A stretch of 64,000 nt of DNA from Acytostelium subglobosum LB1 (GCF_000787575.1 NW_012236525.1:263686-327685); one strand, 5' to 3'. Positions 34,091-44,997 are shown, counted from the stretch's first letter. The notes: generated from the sequence alone by a model not told the origin. Numbers and translations are program-made.

Positions 34091-35338
34091 ATGTATAATA
34101 ATATGATGAATCAAAGTCCAGTTAATGGAGCAGGTGGCGTCATGTACAATCAAACACCAATGTCCAATATGCCAATGAATCAAATGGCTTATAATCAACA
34201 ACAACAGTTCCAGATGGTACAACAGAATATGTATCAACAGCAGCAACATTTCCAGCAGCAGCAACCCCAACAGCAACAGTACATGCAACAGCCACAACAA
34301 CAACAACAACAGCAGTACATCCAACAGCAGCAACTCCAACAACAACAACAACTTCAACAACAACAGCAGCAACAACAACAACTTCAACAACAACAAATCC
34401 AACAACAACAACTCCAACAACAGCAACAGCAACAACAGTTGTTACTTCAACAACAGCAGCAGCAACAACAACAACAACAACAACAACAGCAGAATCAACA
34501 AAAGATAAACAATCAAGCAGTTGATAATACATTCTTTGGAGCACCAAACAAACTGCCGTTGAATAATCAACAACAGAATCAACAGCCAGTGTTCAATGCT
34601 GGATTGGTTGGTGAACCTGGAAAGATTCCACCAATAAGCAATGAGTCAAAGGCACAGTACTCCAATGTATTTTACAAGGTCGGTGGCAGTGACTCGTCCA
34701 AGATGTCGGGCCAGGTAGCCCGTCCCATTCTACAAAAGTCCGGACTGTCCAACGACGACCTGGCCAAAGTATGGATGCTGTCCGATATCGATCGCGACGG
34801 ACATCTCGACCGTGAGGAGTTTGTCATCAGCATGCATCTGATCTACGCTGTGAAGAATGGATACATACTGCCTCCAGTGCTACCCAAACAACTAGTGCCA
34901 GACTCCAAGATCATCTACTATCAAACAACTGCCACCAATCAAAACGATTGGCAATCATTTGCACAAACATCTATTCCACTACAAGCCGGTGGAGGAGGTG
35001 GCGGCATGAATGGCATGGTTGGAATGAATGGAATGAATGGCATGGTCGGTGGAATGAATGGACAACCTCAACAGCAGCACTTCCAACAACAAATGCCACA
35101 ACAACAACAACAACAAATACATCTTCAACTTAATCAACAGAATCAGTTCATGCAGATGCCACAGCAACAGCCACAGCAACAACAATTCTTTGGCAACAAT
35201 GGATCTCAAGACTTCTTCCCCGCTCAATACAAACCAAGCACACACGTAGCTGGCAGTGCAATCTCATTCGATCAAAGAGTGGCGCTTGGTGCCGACCTGG
35301 ATGCAGCACTCAAGAGGAACAAGAACAGGAATATCTAA
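34091..35338 (+). CDS. EH-domain endocytic adaptor, Gln-rich (415 aa)
   Basis: Start chosen at 34091 (MYNNMMNQSP). The first 140 residues are almost entirely Gln with Pro, Leu and Met. One EH domain lies at about 187-275 (QYSNVFYKV, ARPILQKSGLSNDDLAKVWMLSD, then the EF-hand loop DIDRDGHLDREEF, and the C-terminal LPPVLP). EH domains bind NPF motifs in endocytic proteins and link to clathrin-mediated uptake and actin (Eps15/Pan1 class). A Gly/Met-rich repeat (NGMVGMNGMNGM) and more Gln follow; the conserved tail (SFDQRVALGADLDAAL) may bind a partner. Only a single EH domain is present, unlike Eps15 with three. Confidence 0.88.
   Translation: MYNNMMNQSPVNGAGGVMYNQTPMSNMPMNQMAYNQQQQFQMVQQNMYQQQQHFQQQQPQQQQYMQQPQQQQQQQYIQQQQLQQQQQLQQQQQQQQQLQQQQIQQQQLQQQQQQQQLLLQQQQQQQQQQQQQQQNQQKINNQAVDNTFFGAPNKLPLNNQQQNQQPVFNAGLVGEPGKIPPISNESKAQYSNVFYKVGGSDSSKMSGQVARPILQKSGLSNDDLAKVWMLSDIDRDGHLDREEFVISMHLIYAVKNGYILPPVLPKQLVPDSKIIYYQTTATNQNDWQSFAQTSIPLQAGGGGGGMNGMVGMNGMNGMVGGMNGQPQQQHFQQQMPQQQQQQIHLQLNQQNQFMQMPQQQPQQQQFFGNNGSQDFFPAQYKPSTHVAGSAISFDQRVALGADLDAALKRNKNRNI
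34195..34500. repeat. CAA/CAG (polyglutamine) coding repeat
   Basis: Some 300 bases of mixed CAA and CAG codons within the EH-domain gene, interrupted by CTT/CTC/ATC codons. Mixing of the two codons should limit slippage. Confidence 0.85.
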
Positions 35339-35605
35339 TCATGTATTTATTATTACAATACCTATTATTATTATTATTATTATATTAAATATTTAATAAG
35401 ATTTGGATTGCTTGTGGTGAATGTACAACTTCCATCCAGATTTATGAATCTGCCGTTCGTCATTGATGCGTCAAAGATAAATTTTGGGGAATTGCAGTGT
35501 GGGGGCTGGCTCGACAAAAGACGAATTCTTCGGCTCCTCTTCACAATCATTCATTCATTCATACATATATATATATAACAAATATAAGTAATTATAATAA
35601 TAATA

Positions 35606-37402
35606 ATGATATCATCAACTCAAAAAAAGAGGGATACAGCATTAAGACTGGCGAGAAAGAAGGCGAAACAACAAAAGGTGGAGGACAATGGTGCAGAGGA
35701 CAATGCTGTTGCTAATACCGCTGATACTACTGGTGATGTGGAGACTCAGACAACGACAATGACAACAGAGACTACAACAGCGACAGCACTGAAACCTATA
35801 CTCAAGACAAAGAAGAAGCAGTTGCAACAGCAAAAGGAAAAGGAGCAACAGACTACGCCCACTAAGAATGTCGTCTTCAACTTTGAGAGAAACCAGACGC
35901 AGTTGTTCAACAAGCTGAGAACAGTGGCTGACATCAAGCCTGCTGTAAAGCTTGCCCCAATCATCCCAGCCGCCGCCCCAGCGCCAACAACACCCATCGC
36001 CACTACCACCACATCCACAACTTCCACCACCTCCACCACACCCAGCACAACTCCAGCAGTACCAAAGCCAAAGCAAACAAAGAAGAAAGAGGCAGCACTG
36101 ATACAGCAGCAACAAGAGCAAAAGCAAGCAGATCAGGTTATTGAGGAGCCAGCTGTCTCTGTTCCTGCCCCGCCCAAAGAGCAGGCAAGGAAGCAGAAGC
36201 CACAAAAACAGCAACAGGAGATCAAGGATGTTGAACCAATGAATGAGGATGGCGATGATTTAAAGAAGGTGGAGCAGCAGCAGAAGAAGAATGGCAAGAA
36301 GCAGACTACAAATGGTGCAGCACCTGCTGCTGCAGTTGTGGCCGAGACAAAGAAGTCCACAACAGCACAAGCCGCGAATGTTGGAGAGACTGCTGCTGTG
36401 AACAAGGCAGGCAAGAAGACTGCCTCGAAGGTTGCTGCAAAGGCTGCTGTGAATGGTACACACAAGGATGTTTCAGAGACAGGCGACAATGTGGCACCCA
36501 CCGCCCAGACAACCCCAACTCCAGCCAACAACAAGTCTGAAAAGGCTGACAAGAAGTCTGTGGCAGGCGCGCCAAAGAAGGACAGGGAGGTCATCAGTGG
36601 CTTCAACATCCTTCCAGTGTCCATCCCCAACACGCCAATCAAGAAGTACATATACTACAAGAAGGAGACGAGCAAGAAGTGGCCAATCAACAAGACATTG
36701 TTTGTTGCCAATCTGCCGCAGAGCTGCACTACACTTCTCGAAGTCCAGGTGTTGTTCCAATCGACGGATATCGAGTCCGTTCATTTTGGCGCAGCCAACA
36801 ATGCTGCCGAACAATCAGCTGCACAGGGTGTCGTGCCAACAACAAGTGATGATGCCAAGGAGAACACTGGTGTCGCACACATTGTCATGTCCTCGCCCAA
36901 GACTCTCCAGGAGTTAATGCAATACCTAACCACACTGGAAGTACAACTACCAGTGCACACAACTGATGGATATGATGGTAAGTCGTAGTGTCTGTTTGTT
37001 GTTAAAGGCCATGTGGACTAACAATTAATGCACAACGTAGACATGATGAACGAGGAACAATCAAAGATCATCTCGGATTATGACAAGTTGCAGGCGACAT
37101 TGGACCAGATCATGATGGACTATGACAAGAGATTATTGATCGAGCAGAACGAGCGTAGACAGCAATCCACTCAACCGGATGAGGACGGTTTCGTCCTGGT
37201 CACTGGCAGCAACAAGAACTTCAAGCCAATGACCACCGAGGAGGCCAAGGCACTCAATGACTCTAGACGACACAAGAACTTCTACTCCTTCCAGCAGCGA
37301 CAGCAGAAGAAGCAGGAGCTCGATGATCTGCGCAAGAAGTTCGAAGAGGACAAGCAAAAGATCGCCAAGATGAGCGCCGCAAGGAAGTTCAAGCCATACT
37401 AG
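35606..37402 (+). CDS. RRP7-like pre-rRNA processing protein, 2 exons
   Basis: Exons 35606-36977 and 37041-37402 encode 577 aa. About 310 residues of Lys/Ala/Thr/Gln-rich low-complexity sequence come first. The RRP7 core starts at SGFNILPVSIP and has an RRM-like segment (INKTLFVANLPQSCT). The C-terminal RRP7 domain reads DEDGFVLVTG, NFYSFQQRQQKKQELDDLRK and ends MSAARKFKPY, the family's characteristic finish. Rrp7 joins the UTP-C/CURI group in the small-subunit processome and is needed for 18S rRNA maturation in the nucleolus. The N-terminal extension is much longer than in yeast or human (about 280-300 aa proteins). Confidence 0.9.
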
Positions 37403-37587
37403 GGAGCAACTCAGCTGGATGCATACCTGGAGGGAGGGACAGCTCCACTCAATCATCACAGTCACAGTACAATCGCAGCAACAAGGTTTGAATAAAACTA
37501 CTCGACTTGACTCGACTCCAACGATTAAGATTGATTGATTGAATGTATACATGTTATTTGTTCGTTGAGTTCTAATTATGTTATGAT

Positions 37588-38461
37588 CTAAGCTTGGTGT
37601 GAAGCGTGAGCATCCCTGAGCTTCTTGGTGATTCCAGCAAGATCGACCTTGTCACCAGTGACCTTGAACAGGAACTTAAGATATGACTGGCGAACAGTGT
37701 TTGGTTCCCAGACCATCGCGTAGAACATCACCGTAGTGCTGAAACAGAATAGTGCAGCATCTCCATGCTTCCATGACTTGACGTAGCTGTTATTTGATTG
37801 TTGGATGTTAGTTAGAGACATGTCTTTGGGATGACCATTCATTCAATCAATCATGGACGACATACCCTCTCTTATGTGCTGCGTTGAATAATGACTCCAA
37901 GGCTCTGGCAAAGAGGTAGAGTGACATCTCTGTACTCTTGGAGAACATCATGGAGGCACCTGCAAAGAAACCTGCAATCGCGCTGTTGAATCCATCCTCC
38001 TTTCCTCTGATCGCTCTCAACATACACAGGAGTGCCTTATATCCACCAGTGTAGAACGCCACAAACAATCCAAATCCAATCGGTGACTTGTGTAGTAATG
38101 ATTGATTGATCAACTTGCGTGGGCTATCGTTATTAATGGATGGAATACATTGTTAATCATTGATTGGTCGATGGATTGATTGGTCCATTGATCCATACTT
38201 TCTGTAAAGTCTTCTGACGAATATACCAGTGAGCAAGGCGAGTGCCGCACGCATTCCATATCCAATGGCGAATGAACGTAGCCATGTTCGGAGTGCACTG
38301 TATGCGCATGTTCCCTTGTGTCTACATAATGGATAATGACCTTTAAAGAATCCAACAATGCCTTTAATATGATTAATATTGATATTATTATTATTAATAT
38401 TAATATTCTCAAATTTCAAATCCTCTTCATTATGCTCTATTGTCTCTGGTAGAGGTTCCAT
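37588..38461 (-). CDS. TMEM135/Tim17-like membrane protein, 3 exons
   Basis: Exons 38461-38199, 38123-37866 and 37786-37588 join in frame to 239 aa. An N-terminal Asn-rich stretch leads to a Cys/His motif (HYPLCRHKGTCAYSALRTWL) followed by hydrophobic helices (for example GYGMRAALALLTGIF and AIAGFFAGASMMFSKS). This pattern fits the TMEM135 family, Tim17-related multi-pass proteins of mitochondria and peroxisomes linked to lipid export and fission balance. It is shorter than animal TMEM135 (about 450 aa) and may be a half-length form. Intron 1 is rich in TCAA repeats. Confidence 0.7.
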
Positions 38462-38854
38462 TGCTATCTGTGTCTGTGTCTTTGTACAAATACTATCTCC
38501 TGCCTGTATTATCTATCTCGTTTGCTTGCTTGTTTGCTTGTTGTAAAATGCAATGATCAGGTGTTGACTGACTTGTGATTGATTGATGTTGTTGACGTGT
38601 ATACTAGTATGAGGAGGAGAGAGAGAAGTACGGATGATACGTCGGGACTCGGCAATTTGACTGCATGTTGTTAGCCCCTTTCGGATTATCGTTCGGCGAT
38701 CGCCATCAGCAAACAAAAATGGAAATGGAAAAGGCATGTCCTTTCTACGTTTTGATCAAATGTGATGGGAGGGCATAGTCAGTCAATCAACAGACACACA
38801 TACAGGTCCTGGTACCAGACAACATGAGATTGATCGATTGATTGAGTTGGTCAA
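38462..38854. other. Intergenic region
   Basis: About 390 bases holding the TMEM135-like gene's promoter and the 3' flank of the ZSWIM7-like gene. Contains TTGC/TTGT repeats near 38520 and TTGATTGA runs near 38830. Nothing further seen. Confidence 0.5.
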
Positions 38855-39550
38855 TCAATCAAACATGCTTGTCTCTGATTGGCGATCTTTGATGTTCTGT
38901 TGCAACATCTGTTGGTCACCCTTCTTTAGCATGGACTGTGAAGGAGTTCTAATGGAAAGTGATTCAATATATGACACTTTGGAACTGTACTCATTGTCAC
39001 CAAACTCAACAACAGTTGCATTGCCAAGTGCTTCTGCTATCTTTGCTGCCAATTGATGTTTACACTAGTGTTATATCGATCAGTAAATTGGATGTTTGAT
39101 TGGATGAATGGAATGGATGGATACCAACATAGATTGATTCTGAACGAACTAGTACAGAGAAGTTGAATGAAGGACAACTACAATAGTCACCTTCAAGTAA
39201 ACAGAGATACTTTGTATCCTTTGTACCATTGATAACGTAGAATGACCTGTTTGATGGTTGGAATACATATCTAATGATCATCTTCTTATCAATGATCTGT
39301 AGTGAATCAAACAATGTCTGATGGAATATTGATGAAAGTCTATATTAATTGCATTATCTTTAGTTAGTGCTAATATCATCACATCATAATCAAGTATAGG
39401 ACCTACGTTAGCAACACATCATCGTTCACTATTCATAATAAGTGAGTGGTATGTTAGTAACAACTACTGGTATCCCATGGTATATGACATACAATCCTTG
39501 GTCTGTAGTATCTCATCGACTATGTCTCTTAGCTTTATCTCTTCGCTCAT
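38855..39550 (-). CDS. SWS1/ZSWIM7 recombination factor, 4 exons
   Basis: Exons 39550-39493, 39428-39407 (only 22 nt), 39339-39129 and 39064-38855 join in frame to 166 aa starting MSEEIKLRDIVDEIL. The middle exon-joined sequence (LSSIFHQTLFDSLQIIDKK) and the SWIM zinc finger (YCSCPSFNFSVLVRSESIY joined by splicing to CKHQLAAKIAEAL) match human ZSWIM7 closely; the C-x-C and C-x-H zinc ligands are complete. SWS1 partners a Rad51 paralogue (Shu complex) and promotes Rad51 filament formation in homologous recombination. The 3' splice that brings in CKH is required for the finger. The gene is divergent from syntaxin paralogue 2. Confidence 0.9.
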
Positions 39551-39868
39551 ATTATTATCCTTTGGTCTTGTGGTTGTAATCGATAGAACTCAAGTCCAGT
39601 GTTCGATAAGATGTTTGTCATGACTTCAAAGTGTGAGATTCTCAGAATTGATTGATTTTCAAAGACGATTCCCAGGTCCAACACAATTTTTAAGTTCGTC
39701 GTATCCTAAGTCTAACTTTGAAATACAGTTTGTTTACCATGGTTATGAATTGTGATTCCAAGTCCCTAATTCCACCTGGTAGTGAGGACATCAGAACAAC
39801 AATATAAAAGGAAGTCAGTTCAATCAAATATAAATAAACATATCTAAAATACAACAAAAATAATAATA
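39551..39868. promoter_or_regulatory. Divergent promoter region, SWS1-like and syntaxin 2
   Basis: 318 bases between two divergent start codons, so both promoters lie here. The syntaxin side has ATATAAAA at about 39802 and an AT-rich leader. No other structure seen. Confidence 0.5.
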
Positions 39869-40924
39869 ATGGAGGATCGTCTACAAGAGTTAAAGTCTGC
39901 TGCTGGTATCAAGGATAAGGTTCCAAAGAAACAATCAAAGAGTAGTAGTAAAAGAAATGAACAACAAAAGGATAAAGAATCAAAACAATCAAAGGTGGAT
40001 ACACTGGACAAGGATATAGAACTGGGCATCCAGGGTGATCAAGATGGAATTGAAGAATTCATGCCAGAGTTCTTCCAAGAGGTTGGTTTGATCAAGACTC
40101 AAATGAACTCAATAAGAAGGAATATCAAGAGTTTGGAAGAACAATATGTCCAATCACTGAATACTGTCATGAACATGGATGGTCAATCAACATCAACTTC
40201 ATCATCATTGATTGATTCAACCAATGTATCATTCACATCATTAAGACATAAACTAGAGTCGTTGTCCACAAGCAATGATAAATATGCCGAGATGAAGACT
40301 GCCAAACCAACAGAGATACGTATACGTAGCAACATCTATACAGTGCTCCTTCAGACTTCAATCGACTTGTTGAACAAGTATACCGAAGTACAGAAGGACT
40401 ACAAAACCAAATGTGAAGATAAGATTACAAGACAATATAAGTTGGGTATGTATCACATCCAACCTTGTAGCATAGATTGAATACTAACATCTTCCAAAGT
40501 TAATCCAAATGCCAATCCAGAAGAGATAAGGGCTGCAGTGGAGTCTGGTGACTCGAGTAAAGTGTTCACTGATAGGTTGTTGTATACTCATTTGCATACT
40601 GAGGCCAAGAATGCATTGTCCTATGTACAACAGAGACATAGGGATTTACAAAGATTGGGTCAGAGTCTAGTAGAGTTACATCAATTGATGCTGGACATGG
40701 CAATATTGGTAAAGGTACAAGGTGAGAAGTTAGAGTCCATCGAACAAGATATCAATTCTGCTGTCAAAGACACTGGAGAAGGAGTTCACAAGCACTTGCC
40801 AAAGGCACTCAAGTATCAAAAGAAAGGCAGAAAGAAGATGTACATCCTACTATGTATTGTAACAGTTGGTCTAATCGTCATCATTGTCCCGGTCTTGTCG
40901 AAACTCGGCATTTTCACGAGATAA
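39869..40924 (+). CDS. Syntaxin (Qa-SNARE), paralogue 2, 2 exons
   Basis: Exons 39869-40445 and 40500-40924 encode 333 aa. Start MEDRLQELKSAAG, acidic EEFMPEFFQEVGLIKTQMNS, Habc-type helices, a SNARE helix with the central Gln in ILVKVQGEKLESIEQDI, and a C-terminal anchor (MYILLCIVTVGLIVIIVPVL). It is clearly paralogous to the syntaxin at 31565-32770 in opposite orientation, with amino-acid similarity throughout but nucleotide divergence and lower GC, so the duplication is not recent. The single intron matches the second intron of the paralogue in position and phase. The last residues (SKLGIFTR) differ from those of paralogue 1. Confidence 0.93.
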
Positions 40925-41050
40925 CCACAACATGTATATTCCAAGAATTAGAGTTGCAACACAAACACAAACTAAACTAATCGCAAACACAAGGTCATTG
41001 AACATTATGACATTAAAGTTATAACTAACAAGTAATAATAATAATATATT

Positions 41051-41472
41051 ATGGCAGCAACATTGATAAAGAAGAATGAATGGACGAACAAGTCAAAGAT
41101 TGTGTTGGAGGATGATGGAAAGAATAGTTGTGAAGTGCATTGGATTGATGGTGTAGATGTTGAGGAGATGAGGGAGGAGTTGAAGAAGTTGGCAGAAGAG
41201 GAGTCTGCATTGGATGCACAGTTGAAACCTTATCAAGATGAGATGGCAAAGATAAAGACAGAATCTAAAAAGACAATAGACAAGTTACATACATATAACG
41301 AGATCAAAGAGTCATGTCAATCAATGATTGGCAAGTTGGGTATGTATATGTTTGATTGAATGTTCAATTGTTCGATTGTATACTAACATTGATGATATAT
41401 ATATTAGCTGTGCTGGAGGGTATCACTATCAAACAAATGTACAAGCAGTTCAATCTAGAACTTGATGACTGA
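41051..41472 (+). CDS. swi5: SWI5 homologue (recombination mediator), 2 exons
   Basis: Exons 41051-41339 and 41408-41472 encode 117 aa. The C-terminal half carries the Swi5 signature: a coiled-coil (EEMREELKKLAEEESALDAQ) followed by LHTYNEIKESCQSMIGKL joined to AVLEGITIKQMYKQFNLELDD, closely like human SWI5 (YNEMKD..Q.LLGKLA...G.T...LY..F.L). Swi5 acts with Sfr1 to stabilise Rad51/Dmc1 filaments. The N-terminal 50 residues are lineage-specific. It converges on the methyltransferase gene, whose stop lies only about 45 bases away, so their 3' UTRs probably overlap. Confidence 0.9.
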
Positions 41473-41517
41473 TCGTCATCATTGCATTATTGGTGCGTCA
41501 TCAACAACAACTTCATT

Positions 41518-42992
41518 TTATGGATGGACTACACCTACAACGACAAGTTCGTTGCCATGATTGGCCAGATGCCTGATGGTGTAGCTCACGTTGTAACACT
41601 TCATCATGGTCTCCACTGCATCGGTCACTGCATCATACTCGCTCTCACCAACAAACTTCAAAGTCCAGGCGAATTGCGAACATTGTCTCTCTTTGATCCA
41701 TCGCTCCAACACCTTGACACTCTTCATTGGCGGCAGCGCCATATCATTAAACAGCCAGTCCACTGGTTCTTCAGGTTCCCATGTCACTATGTTGTGTAGT
41801 GTGCGTGGTCAACAGGTCATGTTAGCATGGACACTCACTCATTCATTCATTCATAGTCTGCTGTCAACTTACAACCATTCGCAATGTGATGTGTGAGGGT
41901 TGGTGGCCGATAGGCTTTGGTCAACCAGGACTCTAGCGGCGATCTGTCGACACTCTGTATCTGAATGTTGTCTTGTGGCTTGTATAGTTTCAGCAATGAT
42001 GCTGTCCATCCTCCAGGTGCGCTGCCCAGTTCGGCTATCTTGCTTCCAGGTGCAGGTCTCCTTCCAAGCAGTCCCATCAACTCATTCAGTTTTATGTAGG
42101 CACGTGAGGGAGGCTCCTTATCCATCTCAATTGGAATGATACCACCAGACACTGGCAGGGGTTGACGCCATCCAAAGTGTTCTGATAAGCTAGTCTTGAA
42201 TACAGAGATATAGATATGATTGTGATCGACCAGGTACAGCTGTACGACATAGGGTGCCGATGAGATTGATGATGAAAGTGTAGCAACATCTGAATGTTTG
42301 ATCATTGATTGATAGAGTCTCTTCCTGGTCTCTTTTAGTGTCTCGAGAAGGCTGGCTTCAACCAGCTTGCAACGACCAAGTAATTTGCCATCACTGCTGT
42401 AGGTTGTACTGATGAAACGAAAGTCGATGTTGTTCAATTGAGCATTGGTGGCCAGCATGAACAGTATTGGATAGAGATGTTGGAAGCATTGTTTGGCCAA
42501 GTCATTGATTGTTGTGCCATGACATGAGAAAGCCTTTGGCAACACCTGTTGCGCCCACCACATTGATTGATACCTTTCATTGTCCTGTAAGCTATTGACA
42601 ATACTATCGAGATGAGTGGTATCCAACAGGGTTGACGTAGCCATTGATGTTGTTGATGTTGTCGTTGTTGGTGTAGCTTCAATGAATTGACCATTATGAT
42701 GTTCTTGTAACTTGTTGTTCTTGTATCTCTTCTCTAGTTGAGTATGCAATAGATGACTACGCATTGGGAAGCTCAACCATACATCACTGTTTGATTGTAA
42801 TGACAACAAGCTGAATCTATACTTTAACAACAGTTTGTTCACAGAGTCTAACAACTGAGAGTGATCACTCTCAATCCTAGATGTCGGCTGTGTGTTGGCC
42901 GTTGAGTATGCACATCGCGATGCATTAAGTAGTACTGTTTGACCAAGACATCGAAGTCGACTACTTGTCAAACATGATCTAACAGATAACAT
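41518..42992 (-). CDS. FtsJ-type (RlmM-like) RNA 2'-O-methyltransferase, mitochondrial-type, 2 exons
   Basis: Exons 42992-41873 and 41786-41518 encode 462 aa. The N terminus (MLSVRSCLTSSRLRCLG) is basic and suits mitochondrial import. The catalytic half has the SAM-binding motif I ELGSAPGGWTASLLKL at about 316-331, an acidic residue after the next strand (QSVDRSPL), and across the intron DWLFNDMALPP, the FtsJ/RlmM aspartate motif, then WTLKFVG with the catalytic Lys. This arrangement with a long N-terminal region resembles RlmM, which methylates a cytidine of 23S rRNA; a mitochondrial rRNA target is inferred. A Thr/Ser-rich insert lies near residues 106-125. Confidence 0.85.
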
Positions 42993-43063
42993 TGATTATC
43001 TATCTGTAATTATTAATAATGTGCGTTGCGTGTCATACTGTGTAACCTTTATTTCGTCCAAGA

Positions 43064-44641
43064 CTATTTTATCCTGATAAAGTGGAGTATCCATCCTAAA
43101 CTTTGTGATACTTTGAAATCGCCAGTGTCCACTTGCTTGGCGACCATGTGCTTCTGGAGTGCCTTGGAGTTGGTGACATCCAGGTATAGCCCGTCCACCG
43201 TAGACTGAGGGTAGAGCACAAGTTGATTGAGCAGGAATTGCAAGTATTCAAACTCTTTCTTTGTGCGTCTGTATTTCTCTTGGATATAGTTGGTGGGCAT
43301 CATGTCATCGGATAGGCTTATCATTAGTGTCTGTATCCTTGTGTCCCGGATCAACAACGGAATGATCGTCTCCTTTTGTTTGTCGCTCAGGTATAGGTAG
43401 TCGCAGAGATACAGTCTGGTCAGGTTCTTGTTGGACTTGACGAAGCTGAGGAACTGATCAAAGTTGTCTTTGGTGATGTAGCGTCGATGGTTCAGCAGGA
43501 TGAGACGCACTATATTGGTAGCGGGATTCATCGACATCAATGAGCTGAACACTGATGGTGTTATATCTTCACGAAGTGTTAGTCGCTGCAATCTGTCCGA
43601 GAGCTTGGCACTGCCTCCGAGCATCACTCGCAGTGTTGTTATGTTTGGATTGTCAGAGAGGGCTTTGAGCATGGTGGATTCGATCGAGAATGGTATGCTC
43701 ATGATTGATATGTTGCTCGACTTTATGAACTCGAGGAGTCCCGCATGGAACTCACGTATCTCTGGCAACTGGTAGAAGTTGCTTGGCAAAGGTATTTTGA
43801 GCGTGGTCAGATGCTTCATCAATGAGAGTCCGCGCAGGAATGGTTGTAAGTCTCCAACATAGAGTGATCTTATGTGTAGCGATCTCAGACGACTCTTTGA
43901 CAGGTGTCCAAACAATTGTTCAAAGAAATTGGTGGTCATAAGGCGATGTGATGGCTCCAATGTTATTGTAGCACTCTCATCATCTCTTGAGATAAATTGG
44001 ATCTTGCGCATGGTTGGTGCGACCGATTCCAAGAGCGAGAGTATCGTATCATGTCCATGTATATCTTGTGAGAATATTATGCTCAAAATGGAGAGATACT
44101 GGAATGTAAAGCCTCTCATCACGCTCAAGTAGTCGGGGACATCATTGTTGGGTAGATCCAGATAGATCTTCTCCAAGGGTCCATTAGTGAGTCCACTAAA
44201 CAATGTAGCAAGTGTACTCTCGCGCTCTTGGTCTGAGACACTATTGTTGTTGTTGTTGTTGTTGTTGTTGACATTGCCCAAACGACGGAGAATAAGTTTA
44301 GTGATGGTTTGTTGTGCAAAGAGATCGGCAATGAGCTGGGGATCGATATTGAGCAGGTCAGTCAGACGATTAATACCACATAATAGACTTGTGAATGTCT
44401 TTAGAGGCGAGAGATGATTGTTGTAGTGCTGTCTAAAGTCTGGATTTGCCAGTGTCTTGGTGCTGATATCAGTGACCAACACTGAGCTTACACGTTTGAA
44501 GAATGACTTGCACACCAAACATAATGATCTCTTCCAATTATTATTGGTTGCCGTATCCAAATAACAAAAATACAAGATCTTTGAATATATATATTGTGGT
44601 AATGACTGATCATATGATGGTGTACTAATTATCTCATTCAT
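43064..44641 (-). CDS. F-box/LRR-like protein (525 aa)
   Basis: Intronless. The N terminus (QYIYSKILYFCYLDT then LCLVCKSFFKRVSSVL) is the degenerate F-box usual in dictyostelid LRR proteins, and the rest has leucine-rich segments such as LRSLHIRSLYVGDLQPFL and LTRLYLCDYLYLSD. A short Asn run (about 125-134) interrupts. Likely an SCF substrate receptor or a related adaptor; no substrate can be named. It starts only 72 bases from the start-side neighbour's upstream end at 42992, so that methyltransferase's promoter must be very short or overlap this gene's 3' end. Confidence 0.75.
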   Translation of the reverse strand: MNEIISTPSYDQSLPQYIYSKILYFCYLDTATNNNWKRSLCLVCKSFFKRVSSVLVTDISTKTLANPDFRQHYNNHLSPLKTFTSLLCGINRLTDLLNIDPQLIADLFAQQTITKLILRRLGNVNNNNNNNNNSVSDQERESTLATLFSGLTNGPLEKIYLDLPNNDVPDYLSVMRGFTFQYLSILSIIFSQDIHGHDTILSLLESVAPTMRKIQFISRDDESATITLEPSHRLMTTNFFEQLFGHLSKSRLRSLHIRSLYVGDLQPFLRGLSLMKHLTTLKIPLPSNFYQLPEIREFHAGLLEFIKSSNISIMSIPFSIESTMLKALSDNPNITTLRVMLGGSAKLSDRLQRLTLREDITPSVFSSLMSMNPATNIVRLILLNHRRYITKDNFDQFLSFVKSNKNLTRLYLCDYLYLSDKQKETIIPLLIRDTRIQTLMISLSDDMMPTNYIQEKYRRTKKEFEYLQFLLNQLVLYPQSTVDGLYLDVTNSKALQKHMVAKQVDTGDFKVSQSLGWILHFIRIK

Positions 44642-44997
44642 TATTTATTTGTATATCGTCACAGTTATGAAATTGAAGTTGACATTATTTTGACTTTTTG
44701 AGATGTTCCCGCCAAAACAACCATGACCCCAACAATCAAATTCAAGTAAACTTTGTTTGATGTCCCACCAATCCAACTCAAACTATCTCGCAACACACTG
44801 ACTTCTTGTTACTGTTACATACTTATTCATTATATATCTAGTAATATTCAAATATTTATATCTTCATTCATATATATATATATATATATGTAAGTTATTT
44901 GATTAACTCTGAACGAATATTATTTTTACTAACAGTCTCTCATTTGATTGAATGAATCTAGATATCAAAGGCATAATCAACTAAATATAATAATATA
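44642..44997. promoter_or_regulatory. Divergent intergenic region, F-box gene and lamin
   Basis: 356 bases between divergent starts; contains TATATATATATATATATATA at about 44869-44889 and other AT-rich promoter-like sequence. No coding seen. Confidence 0.5.
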
